From Trichoderma breve (lineage: Eukaryota; Ascomycota; Sordariomycetes; Hypocreales; Hypocreaceae): a stretch of DNA of 64,000 nt. Shown in pieces: positions 1 to 11,767 of this stretch; the first letter of the stretch is position 1; each line of letters begins with the position of its first letter. The stretch covers positions 6,324,001-6,388,000 of the forward strand of contig NC_079233.1 in assembly GCF_028502605.1 (NCBI RefSeq). The letters run 5' to 3'. Under the pieces are notes generated by a model. It had not been told where the DNA came from and did no database searches. It worked only from the letters and a program-made list of their open reading frames with translations. Position numbers and translations under genes: made by a program.

Positions 1-40
1 CAGTCAAATTGCGAAATACTAACGATGGGCTCCAAAATAG

Positions 41-927
41 GATGGAACAAAAGTAGCCTCCGCCGGTGCAGACAAGAACGTCAAGGTCTGCGATCTGGCG
101 TCCCAGCAAGACATTGTCGTCGGAACACACGACCAGCCCGTACGGAGCGTGCGCTTCTTCGACAGCGGCAGCGGCACCATGGTGGTCTCCGGCTCGTGGG
201 ACAAGACGGTCAAGTACTGGGATCTCCGGCAGCAAGGCCCTGCGGCCACTCTGGCGTGCCAGGAGCGTGTCTACACCATGGACGTGCAGCAGAACCTGCT
301 CGTCGTCGGCACGGCCGACCGGTACATCAACGTCGTCGACCTCAAAAACCCCACGAAATTCTACAAGACACTGCAGAGCCCCCTTAAGTGGCAGACCAGA
401 GTCGTCAGCTGTTTCCCTGACTCGACGGGCTTCGCAATCGGTAGTATCGAGGGCCGTTGCGCTATTCAGTATGTGGAGGAGAAGGACTCTACGTAAGTTG
501 CAGCACCAATTCATTGTCTTTGCATGGTTACCTGTCAGGAGGGAGGGTTTATAGTTAACTTGGTTCCAGATCCAACTTTTCATTCAAGTGCCACCGCGAC
601 CCGGCCGTCAACAACGTGGTCAACGTGCACGCCGTCAACGACATTTCTTTCCACCCGGTTCACGGCACCTTTAGCACGGCGGGATCGGACGGCACGTTCC
701 ACTTCTGGGACAAGGATGCCAAGCACCGTCTCAAGGGCTATCCCAATGTGGGCGGCAGCATCACGGCCACGACGTTCAACAAGACGGGAAGCATCTTTGC
801 CTACGCCATTAGCTACGACTGGAGCAAGGGCTTCCAGCACAACACGCAAAACTACCCCATCAAGGTCATGCTGCACCCCGTTAACAACGACGAGTGCAAG
901 CCCAGGCCATCAGCCAAGAAGAGGTAA
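41..927 (+). CDS. RAE1: Rae1/Gle2-type WD40 mRNA export factor (5' end missing)
   Basis: Exons 41-492 and 570-927 give the last 269 residues; the start lies before the window. Rae1/Gle2 is a nuclear-pore beta-propeller protein that helps export poly(A) RNA. The upstream intron is cut by the window edge but shows a perfect branch site (actaac, 19-24) and an acceptor ending at base 40. The second intron (gtaagt...ccag, 493-569) joins AC to A and so restores Thr. WD blades are visible as GSWDKTVKYWDLR, VVGTADRYINVVDL and TAGSDGTFHFWD. The stretch FCH/FKCHRDP followed by HAVNDISFHP and the C-terminal VMLHPVNNDECKPR are typical of Rae1 rather than of other WD40 families. The gene converges on the orphan gene at 1624-2358. 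Identity is confident; the N-terminus is simply not in the window. Confidence 0.92.
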
Positions 928-1623
928 AACGGAGATGGTATTAAGATGATGAACGAGATGGTGGTGTATAATAATGGATGGCGGCGGTGGGTTGTTGGTC
1001 GCACGATGGAATTCCAGGACGGTGGAGTAAAGAGATCATGTGTGTGCGTGAAGCCAAAGTTGAAGGGGAAAGGGGACAGACAAGATGGGATTGTCAGGAC
1101 GAGAAGACGATACCTAATCTACGACGGTTTTTTTTTTGTGCGCAATGATGTTATATAGGCGCTACTATCCCCCGGAGAGTCAGCATAACGGCGTCGAGCA
1201 TTAGATGTCGACGCCGATAGTTTGTCAAGAAAATAAGGCCTTGTTTTTCGCTACATTGATTCTTGATATGATATGTTGAAAGTTGATCATTGAGCACCTG
1301 GAGAACAAGCTACGATTAAGATCAATCACAGAATGGTTAACACGAATTGACACCAGTAGTTTAGATAATGCAATAATGCAATGAAGATGTTTTGATTAAA
1401 ATTTCCTATATATCTCGGTTTCATAACGAGGGGACTCTGACTCTGTCCACGGCTTTCATAATGCCTTTTTGGGATGGCCTGTCTTCATGACAAATGTTCA
1501 ACGAAGCAACAGCTCATAATAAAAAAGAAAAAGAAAAGATTCATACAAGCAAAAAGAAAAATGCAGCATGAAAAAAACAAATGCGTTGTACATGGTTTAA
1601 AAACAGAAAAGGACGGATGGGTT
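928..1623. other. Convergent 3' region, no gene seen
   Basis: Between two convergent genes. It holds a T tract near 1127-1136 and an A-rich stretch near 1518-1572 that reads as T-rich 3' UTR on the minus strand. No ORF here resembles a gene. Confidence 0.6.
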
Positions 1624-2358
1624 TTAGTTTGATTTGCGGATCGGCTGATTTGATCCGAAAACATCCTCAACCATACCCTTCCATAGATCCCGAATCATGC
1701 CCTGGCTCTGGCCCTCGTCCTGCGCCACGGCAGCAGGCTCCTCATGCACAAACTTGAGCTCAATGGTGTCCAAAACACCGCTTAATGAAGACAGCGGCGT
1801 CGCGGGGAGGACCGTGTCGGGGTTGACTGCGACAATGGACGAGCTGGCAATGGAGACGGGCATGTCAGCGGCCGGGGCGGGATGCGCGGCGGCGTAGTTG
1901 TCGGGGAGCAGAGGCATGCGAGGCAGGACATCTGCGAAAGAGGTTGAAGAGGAGAGGCTGGCGAGGCCGGGGAGGACGGCGGCGTCGAGGTGGGAGGAGG
2001 GAGTTGCGGATGAGGCAGAGCTGGAGAAGGTCTGCATGAGAGGCTTTGCGCGGTTGGCGATGGAGGGCTGGGGGGTTGGGCGGTGGGTTGTGGTGAGGGT
2101 TCGAGACTGGAGAAGAAGAATTGTTAGCTATTTTTGATTCATCTTGGAGAATGGAGAGAAGAGAGATTGAGTGTGACATTGACATACCTCGGACAGCTCA
2201 ATGGTGCTTCTCCGGTTGCGCAGCAGCTCGGCGTACTTTGGCATCAGCACGGCGCCGGCATTGTAAGTGGAAGCGTCGAGCAGCGGGTTTGCGGCGCGGG
2301 CGGCTGATGAGCTGAGGGCGCGGGAGAGCTTTGCGACGGGGGCGGTAACGCGAGACAT
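1624..2358 (-). CDS. Orphan conserved-looking protein, probably mitochondrial
   Basis: Two exons, 2358-2188 and 2106-1624, encode 217 residues. The intron (2187-2107) begins gtatgt and ends ctccag and keeps the frame at phase 0. I do not recognise the family. The N-terminus, MSRVTAPVAKLSRALSSSAA, is rich in Arg, Ser and Ala, lacks acidic residues and looks like a mitochondrial presequence. The middle is Ser/Pro/Ala-rich and contains LPRMPLLPDNYAAAHP. The C-terminal part, with DTIELKFVHEE and MIRDLWKGMVEDVFG, looks like an ordered amphipathic segment. There are no predicted membrane spans and no Cys or His metal motifs. The start at 2358 is the first ATG that gives the presequence. That this is a real gene is supported by the clean intron and codon bias; its function is unknown. 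Confidence 0.7.
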
Positions 2359-3784
2359 GGTGCTTGATGTTTGATGCTTGAGATGATGGGAGATGTATGT
2401 ATGTCGGCTGTGGTGGATGTAGATGGATGTTGGAAAAGAGTCACACGCAACAATCAAGTCGGGACTAAAACGGCGCTGAGATGGGAACAGATGGATGAGA
2501 TGCTACAGCGAAAGAGAGAGGGAGACAGAGTAAGAAGAAGAAGAGTGAAACTTTACAAGAGGGAAGAGGGGGAAGAGGAATGGCGATGCCGGCAGTTACT
2601 TATACGCAACGAAGGCGGGAACCAAAGAAACAAGCGGTGCAGCGGATTGAGGAAAGGAGGACGCCAAACGGGCTTTTGGTGGCATGACCTAAAAGCGAAT
2701 AGCATGAGAGAAGATTCACGGTACAGGACAGAATGGCATACCTAGAGAGAGTTTCCCCCCCTTGAATTCTTACCCCGTTCGGCAGTGCGATTAAGCGGAG
2801 AATGGATACATCCAGCAAGCCATAGTTGGTACATGGACTGCATACCGTAGAAGCTTCAAAACTCAACAAAGCTGGAGATGCTACCAAGTACAAGCCCAAC
2901 TGGGACCCCGGCCTTTACGAATACGCACCCGTCGAGCCGGTCGGTGGGCCGTTTCCGGGGCGGGGGCGCTTCGGGGGCTATCGCTAGTCGGATACTTCTC
3001 TCACTCCTATAATTTAGCTGGCAGAGAAGGGTATCTTCGTAGCAGAAAAGAGGGGCACACGACAAAAGCTGTTGAGGAGCCGGGAAGCCAAAAAGTGGTC
3101 CAAGGGGAGGCAATCCGAGCTCTTCCAGCTTGTCTTGTCCAGCAGCTTCAATGCTAGCACTGGACTGGAGCCTTTTAGCCCCCTCGGCCTGGGCTTCCAA
3201 CTAGCACAGCCCCCCTGTGAATCGGTGCTGCCTAGGTGGAGCTGGGCGCTCAACTCACCTACAGATTGAAGCTACAGAAGGGGGGGCCAAGCAGGAATCC
3301 ATTGATCCATTGACTCTTCCATGCAGCGGAGAGGCTTCACCGATGCTTGGCTTGGGAAAGGAATGGGGTCCATTATGAACTGCTGCTTTGGCTACAGCAC
3401 GAATGTATTCAACCATTCCGCAAACGATTGATTGAGTGTAATACTCTTTTCGCATCATAGAGACTCATCCATCCAGTGCAAAGGCTCTTGTTGTGGATGG
3501 GCGGAGGAGAAAAGTCCGCGAGTGCCGAGCCGGAACGAACCATGGGCATTATTGCTTTTTTCCTGTCTGTCTCTCTTTCCCAAGTGCGTGCATGCATGTA
3601 CATACAGACAGACAGACGGTCATCAGCTGGTGCGTGCGTGATTGCGTGTGCGAAAATGGTCATGGAGGCCTGTGCCAGCTTCTGGGTTGGCTTGTTCGGG
3701 CACAGCTACTGTACGAGTACATGCATGCATCAGACGTTGATGAATCTGCTTACGAGGACCGAGTTGCTGTGAATCAAGATCTTG

Positions 3785-3812
3785 TCTATCTCTCTCTATC
3801 TATCTATCTATC
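3785..3812. repeat. TATC/TCTC microsatellite
   Basis: A short tandem run of TATC units mixed with TCTC, lying in the gene-poor region and not inside a coding sequence. Confidence 0.8.
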
Positions 3813-6800
3813 TTCTCCATATCTCTCAGCTTTATCTATACCTCTCAGTCACTCTGTCTTATCTCCTCCCATCCCATCCCAACGTTGGCTGGCCCCAAAT
3901 CCAAGACACAGCAATTCGTTGGGGAGCGTTCCTGAAAAGCAAACAGCCACGCAACGGCAGCCAAATTCAACTGAACCCAACTAGCTACTGTACTAACCTT
4001 TGCGCTTGGACCAGCCGCCGGCACATCTCCGAGATTCCGGCGTTGGGAAATCTGACGGGGATCCGCCCAGCGCCTTGAACCCTGTTTTCTTGGCCAAGCT
4101 CTTTGGATCTGTCTGAGTCTCGGTCTTTGTTTTTGTCTTGTCTTGCTCTGCTCTCTTATTTCTTGGGCATTGATGTTTAGGCGCCATCAATGATTTACCC
4201 AGTAATGTCTAATGTACTCTCTTGCTTTTCCTTTCTTTACTGTAATCAACCAACTGCAACAATGCGCAACAGCGCAGCAGCTTCACCGCCTCGTGTCTGT
4301 CCATCCATCACACGACCAAACGGGTAAATCCACGCGGCTATCCCATCTTCCCCCTCTTCTCTTTTCCCTTTTTATTTTTCAACTAAACCCGGATCTTACA
4401 GTGCATACAGGACATTACTTAGTCCGTACTCTCAAACATTATTACTCCGGACATTGCACTTCATTCCACTCCTACATACGAGTACGACCGAGTTCAGGCC
4501 AGCCGTGCTCTGTCCTCCGTCGAATAAACTAGAATGCTCCTAAAAACGGCAGTGCGAGATACGGAGTCTCCGTCCCGACAAGGTTCCCGCCCATGTCCAT
4601 GTCGGCTTACTGTAATCACTTTGAATCAAGATCCTGCCCAGCCCACGTGTCTCGGTGACCTTTAATGTTCCCTGTCAACCTGCATCTTTTACAGGCATTC
4701 GGCTTCCAATGTTCCTTTCTCTTCCATCTTCTTTTCTTCCTCCTCTTATCTTGTCTCTACAGAGTCTTTTGTGATTCCAAATGCCTGTCTGTTCTTATCT
4801 GTATACAGCATGCTAATTTAGGAAGCTCGGCCGTATTATTCTTGTGATGCGTGTACATATTCCCATTAATACACCAACCTAACCTCCATTAGCAATAATG
4901 CACACGGCGACTCATCAAGACTCATCATCACATTGCCCAGCAGACATGAGAAATTTTACTTCATTTCGTATAATTTTATATTTTGTATTTTTGGTAATAG
5001 GCATGGTAATCCGTGTGATAAGCGCGGCTGCATCTGCCATGTCGAGAGATAGACCACAAGCTGGGTAAACTTTACTACTCGCACCTTATTTTCCATCAAG
5101 CACCAATTTTCCCTAGCATTACCGAAAAAAGACATGCCCGGGTCACTTGTCAGCGGAGACTTTCTTGACTGATATGTCGAATTGACACCCTTATTTGACA
5201 AAGAACAAGTCCATGTCAAATACTACCTGCATGAAGCCCTGTGAACGGCCCCAGATCTCACCTCTCCAAGTCCATCCGGCCTTTTCTGCCTGAGTAACTT
5301 CCTTGCTTTGTCTTATCGGCATCTTCACAGCACGGACATTTCTCGTTATTCTTGCATCAAACTCCACAGACGGCACGCGTATCAGATCTTCAGGCTGCAG
5401 TTCGCTTATAGGTGCCTAGGTAGATCTCTTGCGGAGCGTATATCTAGATGCCGTAATGCACAGTCTGCATACTAGCCGCGTGCTAACTCGAGCCAGAGCT
5501 TGATACCGTACCTATAGGCTTGGCGGTTAGACTGCGTCGCGACGAAAGAAAGCAACAAGACGTCTGTAGAATCTTCATGAGGGGATCACATCAAAATGCG
5601 TTACTACAAGGCTATAGAATCGCACAACGAACAATATCCTGCGCAATGGTTCATTACTGGTTCTACGCTGCTTCTAATTTTCATAGATACATGTATCAAT
5701 GACCACGCCCAGCACCCTTACCAGCACAGATGGAAATCAGGTTTAGAATAGAGATCCTGTGTAAGTCAATTGGGAAAATAGCAGTGACTAGTAATGAACT
5801 ATATTGTGCCAAATTTAACCTTGGGACTGGGAAACGGAAAACGTAAGATCATTGCCGGTCGGATTCTGAAATGCTCGGAATCTTGGCCTGACACATACTG
5901 CGATGCCCGTATATCCACTTTTGAACATTTACATCAACTTGGATAATGACATTGCATTGCACCTTTACAAATATACAGAAAAACATATATAGCACTATAT
6001 TGTATGCTATTGCCTTGTATAATTTGGTTAGTTTTCTCATAGCACAGCAAAATCTTGTCACATTCTCCGCTATAAATTGCTCTCCAAATCCTATGCTTAC
6101 GTTGAACTGAGGCTGGTGTGGTCCTTGAACGCAAACGTCCTGTCTACATACATACCTAGATGATAGCACTGAGAAGATGGTGCCCAAATCAGCAAGCATA
6201 CCCAAAAATACTGCCAGCACAACGACATGGAAGCGACTAGAAGACCGTTCGCGACGTTTTAACTATAGTACACATGCGACACATCATTGAATCCCGCCTC
6301 ATCGTTTCCCCAGACACACGGCCTCAAGGCAAAGAAATCTGACGGGTCAAATCCATGAATCTCGGGTATAATTCCCCGCCTCGACTCTCAGCTCACTTCC
6401 AAACATCATTTCAGCTCTCAGAGCCCAAACACCTGGTCGAACGCGCGTACACCAATGATTTCCACCCCTTACATGCAAGTGAAAAGGAGGCCCGTCACTG
6501 CCGCAACAGCAAACAATCCTATTACTATAACAATTAATTGTAAGGGGGGGGACGGCACAGAAAGAAAAAAGAAAAGAAAAAAAAAGACGATCGTCTTATG
6601 AGGCCAGACCGCAACTGAATTGTCTTACCAGGTTTAATGCGGCTGAGGGAAGCTAGTGCAGGTACTGTAGCACAATCATACTCTCCCCTGTCGGCAGAAT
6701 CCTCCGCGGACTCTCCACCTCAGCTTTCTGGGCATTAGGTATTGAGTTTCTCTCGTGCTACGACTTGTAAGGAAACCTTATGAAAGGTCTCTCCAAGTCA

Positions 6801-7668
6801 TACGTAGGCAAAGTATATGGGACACCATATCTAAGTGACCGGGACGGGCCGCGGATGGACTTCCGAGCTTGATTCTGGCTGTCTTTCTTTTTGCTTTATT
6901 CCAGCCCACTCTCCCTTGCATTCGGTGAGCAATGTCACACCCAATCACATCAAAGTGGCTATTTGGATACAGGCTCTGCATCTGCCGTGCAGCCGAGAGG
7001 TGATGCTCTAACAAGCGGAGAAACTCGTCCATCTTTGGCGACCATCTCAAGATCATCTTATCTCCAACGAATCAAGCATCTCCAAAAGGCGATACCACAG
7101 GAACCAGAGCCGGACCACAGCGTTCGTCTGCCGGACTGCTCATCTCTTGGCTCACGAACCGTAGGCAGATTGAGATATGACACGTCAAGCGATCCGCCCC
7201 CCGGCATGTTTCTCAATTTTTGATGAATGGCTTAAAGATGGCGCGGTCTTGGCGCATAGGATTGTCCAGTAGCCGTCTTGCAGCCCGTCACACGGCAGCC
7301 TGCTTGCGCATAAGAGTCTCTCTTTGCTTTTTTCTTGTTGCCAGGCGGGATGAGCTTCTAGCGGTGTCGACCACCGGTGTGATTGGGTGATTATACAGCA
7401 AAAGGGTGCGACTTGCAATGAGACAACTAGGCTATGAGAAGCACAGAATCCCTGTCACCGGTCAAGAGCGTTTTGCAACCATGATGGTTTGGCTGGTATT
7501 ACTGCATGTTTGCGTGCTTGTAGAGAGGATTAATATAAGACAATACTAATATACGACCCCGACTAATATGCAAACTGCAGCGGCCACCACCGCCTTGTTT
7601 TAATCCTCGGCTTGTTTTAGTACTTGAATAAGAGGACGAATATTATGAACTGTCTCATTCCCTTGACT

Positions 7669-7677
7669 GTATAAGAG
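7669..7677 (+). promoter_or_regulatory. TATA-like box for the kinase-like gene
   Basis: The sequence gtataagag lies about 140 bases before the ATG at 7809, a plausible spacing for a core promoter. This rests on sequence match only. Confidence 0.35.
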
Positions 7678-7808
7678 GAACCCGCGCCGTCAATGGAAGA
7701 GCGTCTGGTTCCATTCATCTCGTATTTCGTGCAGTCCTCCCATCTCATCGCTCTTGATCAACCACCACTCGCCAATAGAGCCACAAGACCCTCAAAATCG
7801 AAGCAGCC

Positions 7809-9399
7809 ATGGGCGACAAACTGACATCCGCAATCCTCTCAGAGGGTTTCATGGGTCTCAAACTATTTGGGACTGGTACTCATGGCCAAATATACGGCGC
7901 CTACGACAAAAAGCTGGACAACATGGTAGCGATCAAAAAGCTCGATATTTCAACACCAGCACAAGGAGAGCGGTTAAAGCACGAGATTGCCGCCATCAAG
8001 AAAGTCAGACATGTTAGCAATGCCACATATTAATCTTCCAAAAATCCTCATCTTTAAACTAGACTGATCGAATATCCCCCAGCGCAACATTGTTCCCATC
8101 CTTTACGCCCTTGTCCGACCCAGAATGGCACTCCTCGTCATCCCCCCGAAACCAAGCAACCTCCACGCACTCATCCCTCTACAATACGATCTAAACTTGA
8201 AAACATCCGCCTTCTACTGCCTGACGATCCAGATGCTCTCTGCACTCACCTATCTCCAAGAAGAAGGCCTGTCCCACCGAAACATCAAACCCACCAACAT
8301 CCTCGTCGAGGCCAGCGGCCCAGGCTTCCACTTCCAGCTCACAGACTTTGCCCTCGCCCAACCCCTCGCTATAACCGACATAAATAAGACTTATTACAAG
8401 GCGCCAGAGACGTACGTCGACACATACCCCCTAACCACGAAACAAGATGTCTGGTCGCTCTTCGTGACACTGGCCATCTCCTGCTGTTACCTATCCGAAA
8501 CGGAGCTCTCTAATAGACCTCCCTCAGCAGCGGCCTGGGCGGTTGTCGAGGCGGGAGTGCAAATGGGCGAGCTTGAAGCCATGGCGCAGCAGAATCCGAC
8601 TCTGCGAGCGTCGGCGTCAGTCATGTTCCACCAGTTGCGACCCAAGGAGAGAGTAAACTCACGGGGTGAAGTTGAATATCCAGAGGTCAGCCCCGACTAT
8701 GTCGGCTTATACGGCAGCGGCCGACTGGAGAACGACGCTGTGATTCCTCTCGGGCCAAGAGCAGACGTTCGAACCTTGACTGGGCCTCTAGGATTAGGAT
8801 CTGGAGTGTCAGTACCAGCGTTGCCACCTGCTACGCCTGAGCCATATCAATATCTGCCGTCAGGTCTCGGCTTGTTTGATGAATCTACATCTATGGCAAT
8901 CGAGGTTCCCAACGAGGCAATGCCATCACCATCTTCACACAGCGGATATTTTCAGCAGTCGCCAGACTACGAGCACTTCAAGTTCAACCAATACGATCCA
9001 GTCAACCAGCGCTGTCTAGCCAGCTGCTGCAACAACACAAACACAAACACAAACAACAACACTCCTCGATCGTTATCCTGGACCTCTTCCTCCCAGTCTC
9101 TCAGCCCACACGCGCCGAGTTTCGTCCCCGTCAGCCCTCCCCTCGCCCCCACGACACCGTTACCGCTTCGTGCAATAACACCTACCGAGACCTGGGACAT
9201 ATGGGGCGTCTACAAAGTCGCAAACACCATCAACTTCTCCAGCAAGGATTACGTGAGGCCGTACCCCATGGCCTGCGACAGCCAGGAGGACCAAGTCGTG
9301 GAGGACGTACCGCTCGAGGACTACAAGTGGACTGAAGACGAAGATGGACCTGTTGCAATTAACCCGTGGCAGTCACCTTTATTGAGTTTCATCTCTTGA
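7809..9399 (+). CDS. Protein kinase-like protein, predicted pseudokinase
   Basis: Exons 7809-8012 and 8083-9399 encode 506 residues; the intron (gttagc...cccag) is phase 0. The N-terminal half is a protein kinase fold: glycine loop GTGTHG (21-26), VAIKK with the ATP-binding Lys43, helix-C Glu59, catalytic loop HRNIKPTN (133-140), DFA (156-158), and APE (175-177) followed by DVWSL. The catalytic-base Asp of HRD is Asn135, and the Gly of DFG is Ala158, while Lys43, Glu59, Asn140 and Asp156 remain. It may therefore bind nucleotide but phosphorylate weakly or not at all. Residues after about 270 are Ser/Pro-rich with an Asn/Thr tract near base 9040 and look disordered. Its closest kinase group is unclear to me. 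It sits alone beside a large gene-poor region and upstream of the GT8 gene on the same strand. Confidence 0.8.
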
Positions 9400-9957
9400 A
9401 TTTAGTTTCTAGTCAACTTGGGGGGGTATATAAGGGAGCATGTTTTTTGTTGTATAAGGCTTGGTGGTTTTGTTCCTTCTGTCTCTTCTTCTGTAACTAT
9501 ATTACTCACTCTTATTTATCAACTCTATTTTAATCAAACTCTTTCATCACATGCTAATCCTCATCTCCATCTCCATCCCCACATCTTCGTACATATTTAC
9601 ACAACATCGAGATATCCCTCAAAAATGCGTATAAATCAATCAAACTGATCTCCACTCCACCACGTCAAATTCCCTAATCCATCTCAAGGCCTAGCCTGTC
9701 TCTTAGTTTCCGGCCCTTGCCCAGCCCCGTCAATGGCATCATCGAACAAAATCTCACTTTAGATAGAAGATAAAAAGAGCTACCCCACCTCCCCGCCGAT
9801 TCCTAATAACTAATACGCCATCACCATCTTTGCATCGACTTTGCGCCAAACGCTGCCGCTGCATCCAAACTCCCTCATACCACTCAATTCGCTCACTGTG
9901 TATCCGTCCAGTTCCCATCTATCCCTCCAACTCAATATTCAACCTCAAACCGTCATC
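9400..9957. other. Intergenic region between kinase-like and GT8 genes
   Basis: Contains 3' sequence of the kinase-like gene and the leader of the GT8 gene, which is C-rich and G-poor (9640-9957). No separate gene is visible. Confidence 0.6.
9427..9433 (+). promoter_or_regulatory. TATATAA box
   Basis: A strong TATA match directly after a run of six G, only 28 bases past the kinase stop. The next ATG (GT8) is about 525 bases away, so either that gene has a long leader or the match is chance. Confidence 0.25.
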
Positions 9958-11015
9958 ATGGCAGACAAGAAACGAGCCGTCGACTCAGACAAAGGCAAGT
10001 CTCGTCCCCTCAAAACCTCAACACCAAAAATCACCACATCTCCATCCGTATCCGTCCTCATTAGAAAACCAAAACTAACCGCCAAACAGTCTGGACAACC
10101 CTCATCACCAACCTCGCCTACCTCCCCGGCCTCCTCACCCTCAACCACTCCCTCCGCGCCGCAGGCTCAAAATACCCCCTCGTCGCCCTCTACACAGACT
10201 CCTTCCCCCAAGCCGGCCACGACGCCCTCAAGCGCCGCGGCATCCCCTCCCAGCGCATCGACTACATCCTCCCCACCAACGGTAAAGACTACTCCAACGA
10301 CCCGCGCTTCTACGACTGCTGGAGCAAGCTCGTGCCCTTCTCTTTAACTCAATACTCCCGCATCGTTCAGCTCGACTCCGACATGCTCGTCCTCCGCAAC
10401 ATGGACGAACTCATGGACCTCCCCCTCGACGACCCCCAAATCCACGAGTCCGGCGACAACACATCTTCTTCCTCCAAGCGCGTCTTCGCCGCCGGCCACG
10501 CCTGCGTCTGCAACCCCCTCCGCAAACCTCACTACCCCAAAAACTGGATCCCCCAAAACTGCGCCTTCACAAGCCAGCACTCAGACCCCGATACCGCCCA
10601 AACAACCGGCGCAGACCCTGCCGTCGGGCCCCTGGGCTTCATGAACGGCGGCCTGCAGGTCGTCAACCCGTCCGCCGCGCTCTACGACCAGATCCTCGCC
10701 CACATGGAGGCCGACGCCGTCAACATGGACTTCGCCGACCAGTCGCTACTATCTGACCTGTACCGCGGCCGCTGGGTCCCGCTGCCTTACACGTATAATG
10801 CGCTCAAGACGCTGCGCTGGGAGGGCGTGCACGCCCAGATTTGGAGGGACGACGAGGTGAAGAACATTCACTACATTTTGAGCCCTAAACCGTGGGATGA
10901 GATCAACGATGAGGGCGAGTGGACGGGGACTGAAGAGTCCCATAAGTGGTGGATAGATACTAATAAGAAGAGGAAAGCCGCTGAGAAGGAGGCTGGCATT
11001 GATGATGAATTTTGA
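9958..11015 (+). CDS. Glycosyltransferase family 8 (glycogenin/galactinol-synthase-like)
   Basis: Exons 9958-9994 and 10090-11015 encode 320 residues. GT8 enzymes transfer sugar from a UDP-sugar, with retention of configuration, using a metal-binding DxD motif. The DxD is Asp108-Ser-Asp110 in VQLDSDMLVLRNMDEL. Other family features are VWTTLITNLAYLPGLLTLNHSL at the start of the fold, the acceptor-side segment GFMNGGLQVVNPS, ADQSLLSDLY, and the late His in IHYILSPKPWDE. No signal peptide or membrane span is seen, so a cytosolic location is likely. The intron begins with GC rather than GT (G|gcaagt, acceptor caaacag): only this donor joins G to TC and gives Val-Trp-Thr-Thr in frame, whereas the nearby GT shifts the frame. 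The acceptor substrate cannot be told from sequence. Confidence 0.85.
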
Positions 11016-11767
11016 GTATAGTACAGTAGAAAAATTGAAAGAAAGGAAAGGAGTGGATTGTGTATATTGGTCATGGATCAATTGATCCGGTTTGATTAGA
11101 CCAAATTCTGTTTATGGGTAGGCGATTTTGGCTTACCATCTTCTGAGGTATTGGATCTCACATCAAGATATGTATATATATGCATGCACATAGGTACTAT
11201 AGACATCCAGGATACAAACCACAAAAAGCGAATAGACCTATTCTTTTGCACCTGCACCCTCGAGGACTTCAATTCACAGCTCTGTTTGTATATATCCATA
11301 ACCCGCAGGCGCTGTCTATCTTGTAATATCTGTACTTTGCTTGGGCCGTCATTCTGTAAGTTATCCTTGTAATCCATCCCATTCCAAGCCATTCCAGTAC
11401 TATCCAAATAAAAAAAAGGAGGGAATCAAAAAGACAAACATCATTCTGTTCAGGTATAGTTCGATAATCCAAACGCCTTCCCAAACGCAAAAGAAATGGG
11501 ACATTACTGTCATCAAAACCCCTCCGCCAAACTATGCTATGTACTGCCCTTTTAAAAAGGCAGTACAGGAAAAGGAGAGAATTCTAACCCTGGCGCTTGT
11601 TCCCTTCGAGCAACGTGTGCCACCGCTTTATAAAACCGCCAGTTGCAATAAACTCAAAGATGCTTCTCCCAGGTATATAGTAGTCAGGTATCGTCAAACA
11701 TTTGAACTTTTTTTTCTCTTCTTTTTCTCTTATTAGGGGAGACGACACATCTCTCTCCAGCATATGC
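11016..11767. other. Convergent 3' region of GT8 and ATG2
   Basis: AT-rich sequence between convergent stops. On the minus strand a further 60-odd codons stay open past the ATG2 stop in another frame, but the last ATG2 exon described below explains the splice signals better. No gene is supported. Confidence 0.6.

Larger units (their letters stand above)
2359..7808. other. 5.4-kb gene-poor region
   Basis: The longest gene-free stretch in the window. All ORFs are short (under about 165 codons), overlap on both strands and show no recognisable domain. It contains a TATC microsatellite (about 3785-3812), a run of eight G (6544-6551) and several pyrimidine-rich tracts, for example around 4110-4170 and 4330-4390. 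The left end is promoter for the orphan gene and the right end promoter for the kinase-like gene. An untranslated RNA or a gene with very small exons cannot be excluded. Confidence 0.5.

Noticed and set aside
2856..3200. 114-codon minus-strand ORF
   Set aside because: No motif, no codon bias, no splice context.
3993..4190. 65-codon minus-strand ORF starting MAPKHQCPRNKRAEQ with a donor-like gttagt at its end
   Set aside because: It could be a first exon, but no continuing exon or known motif was found. Left as part of the gene-poor region.
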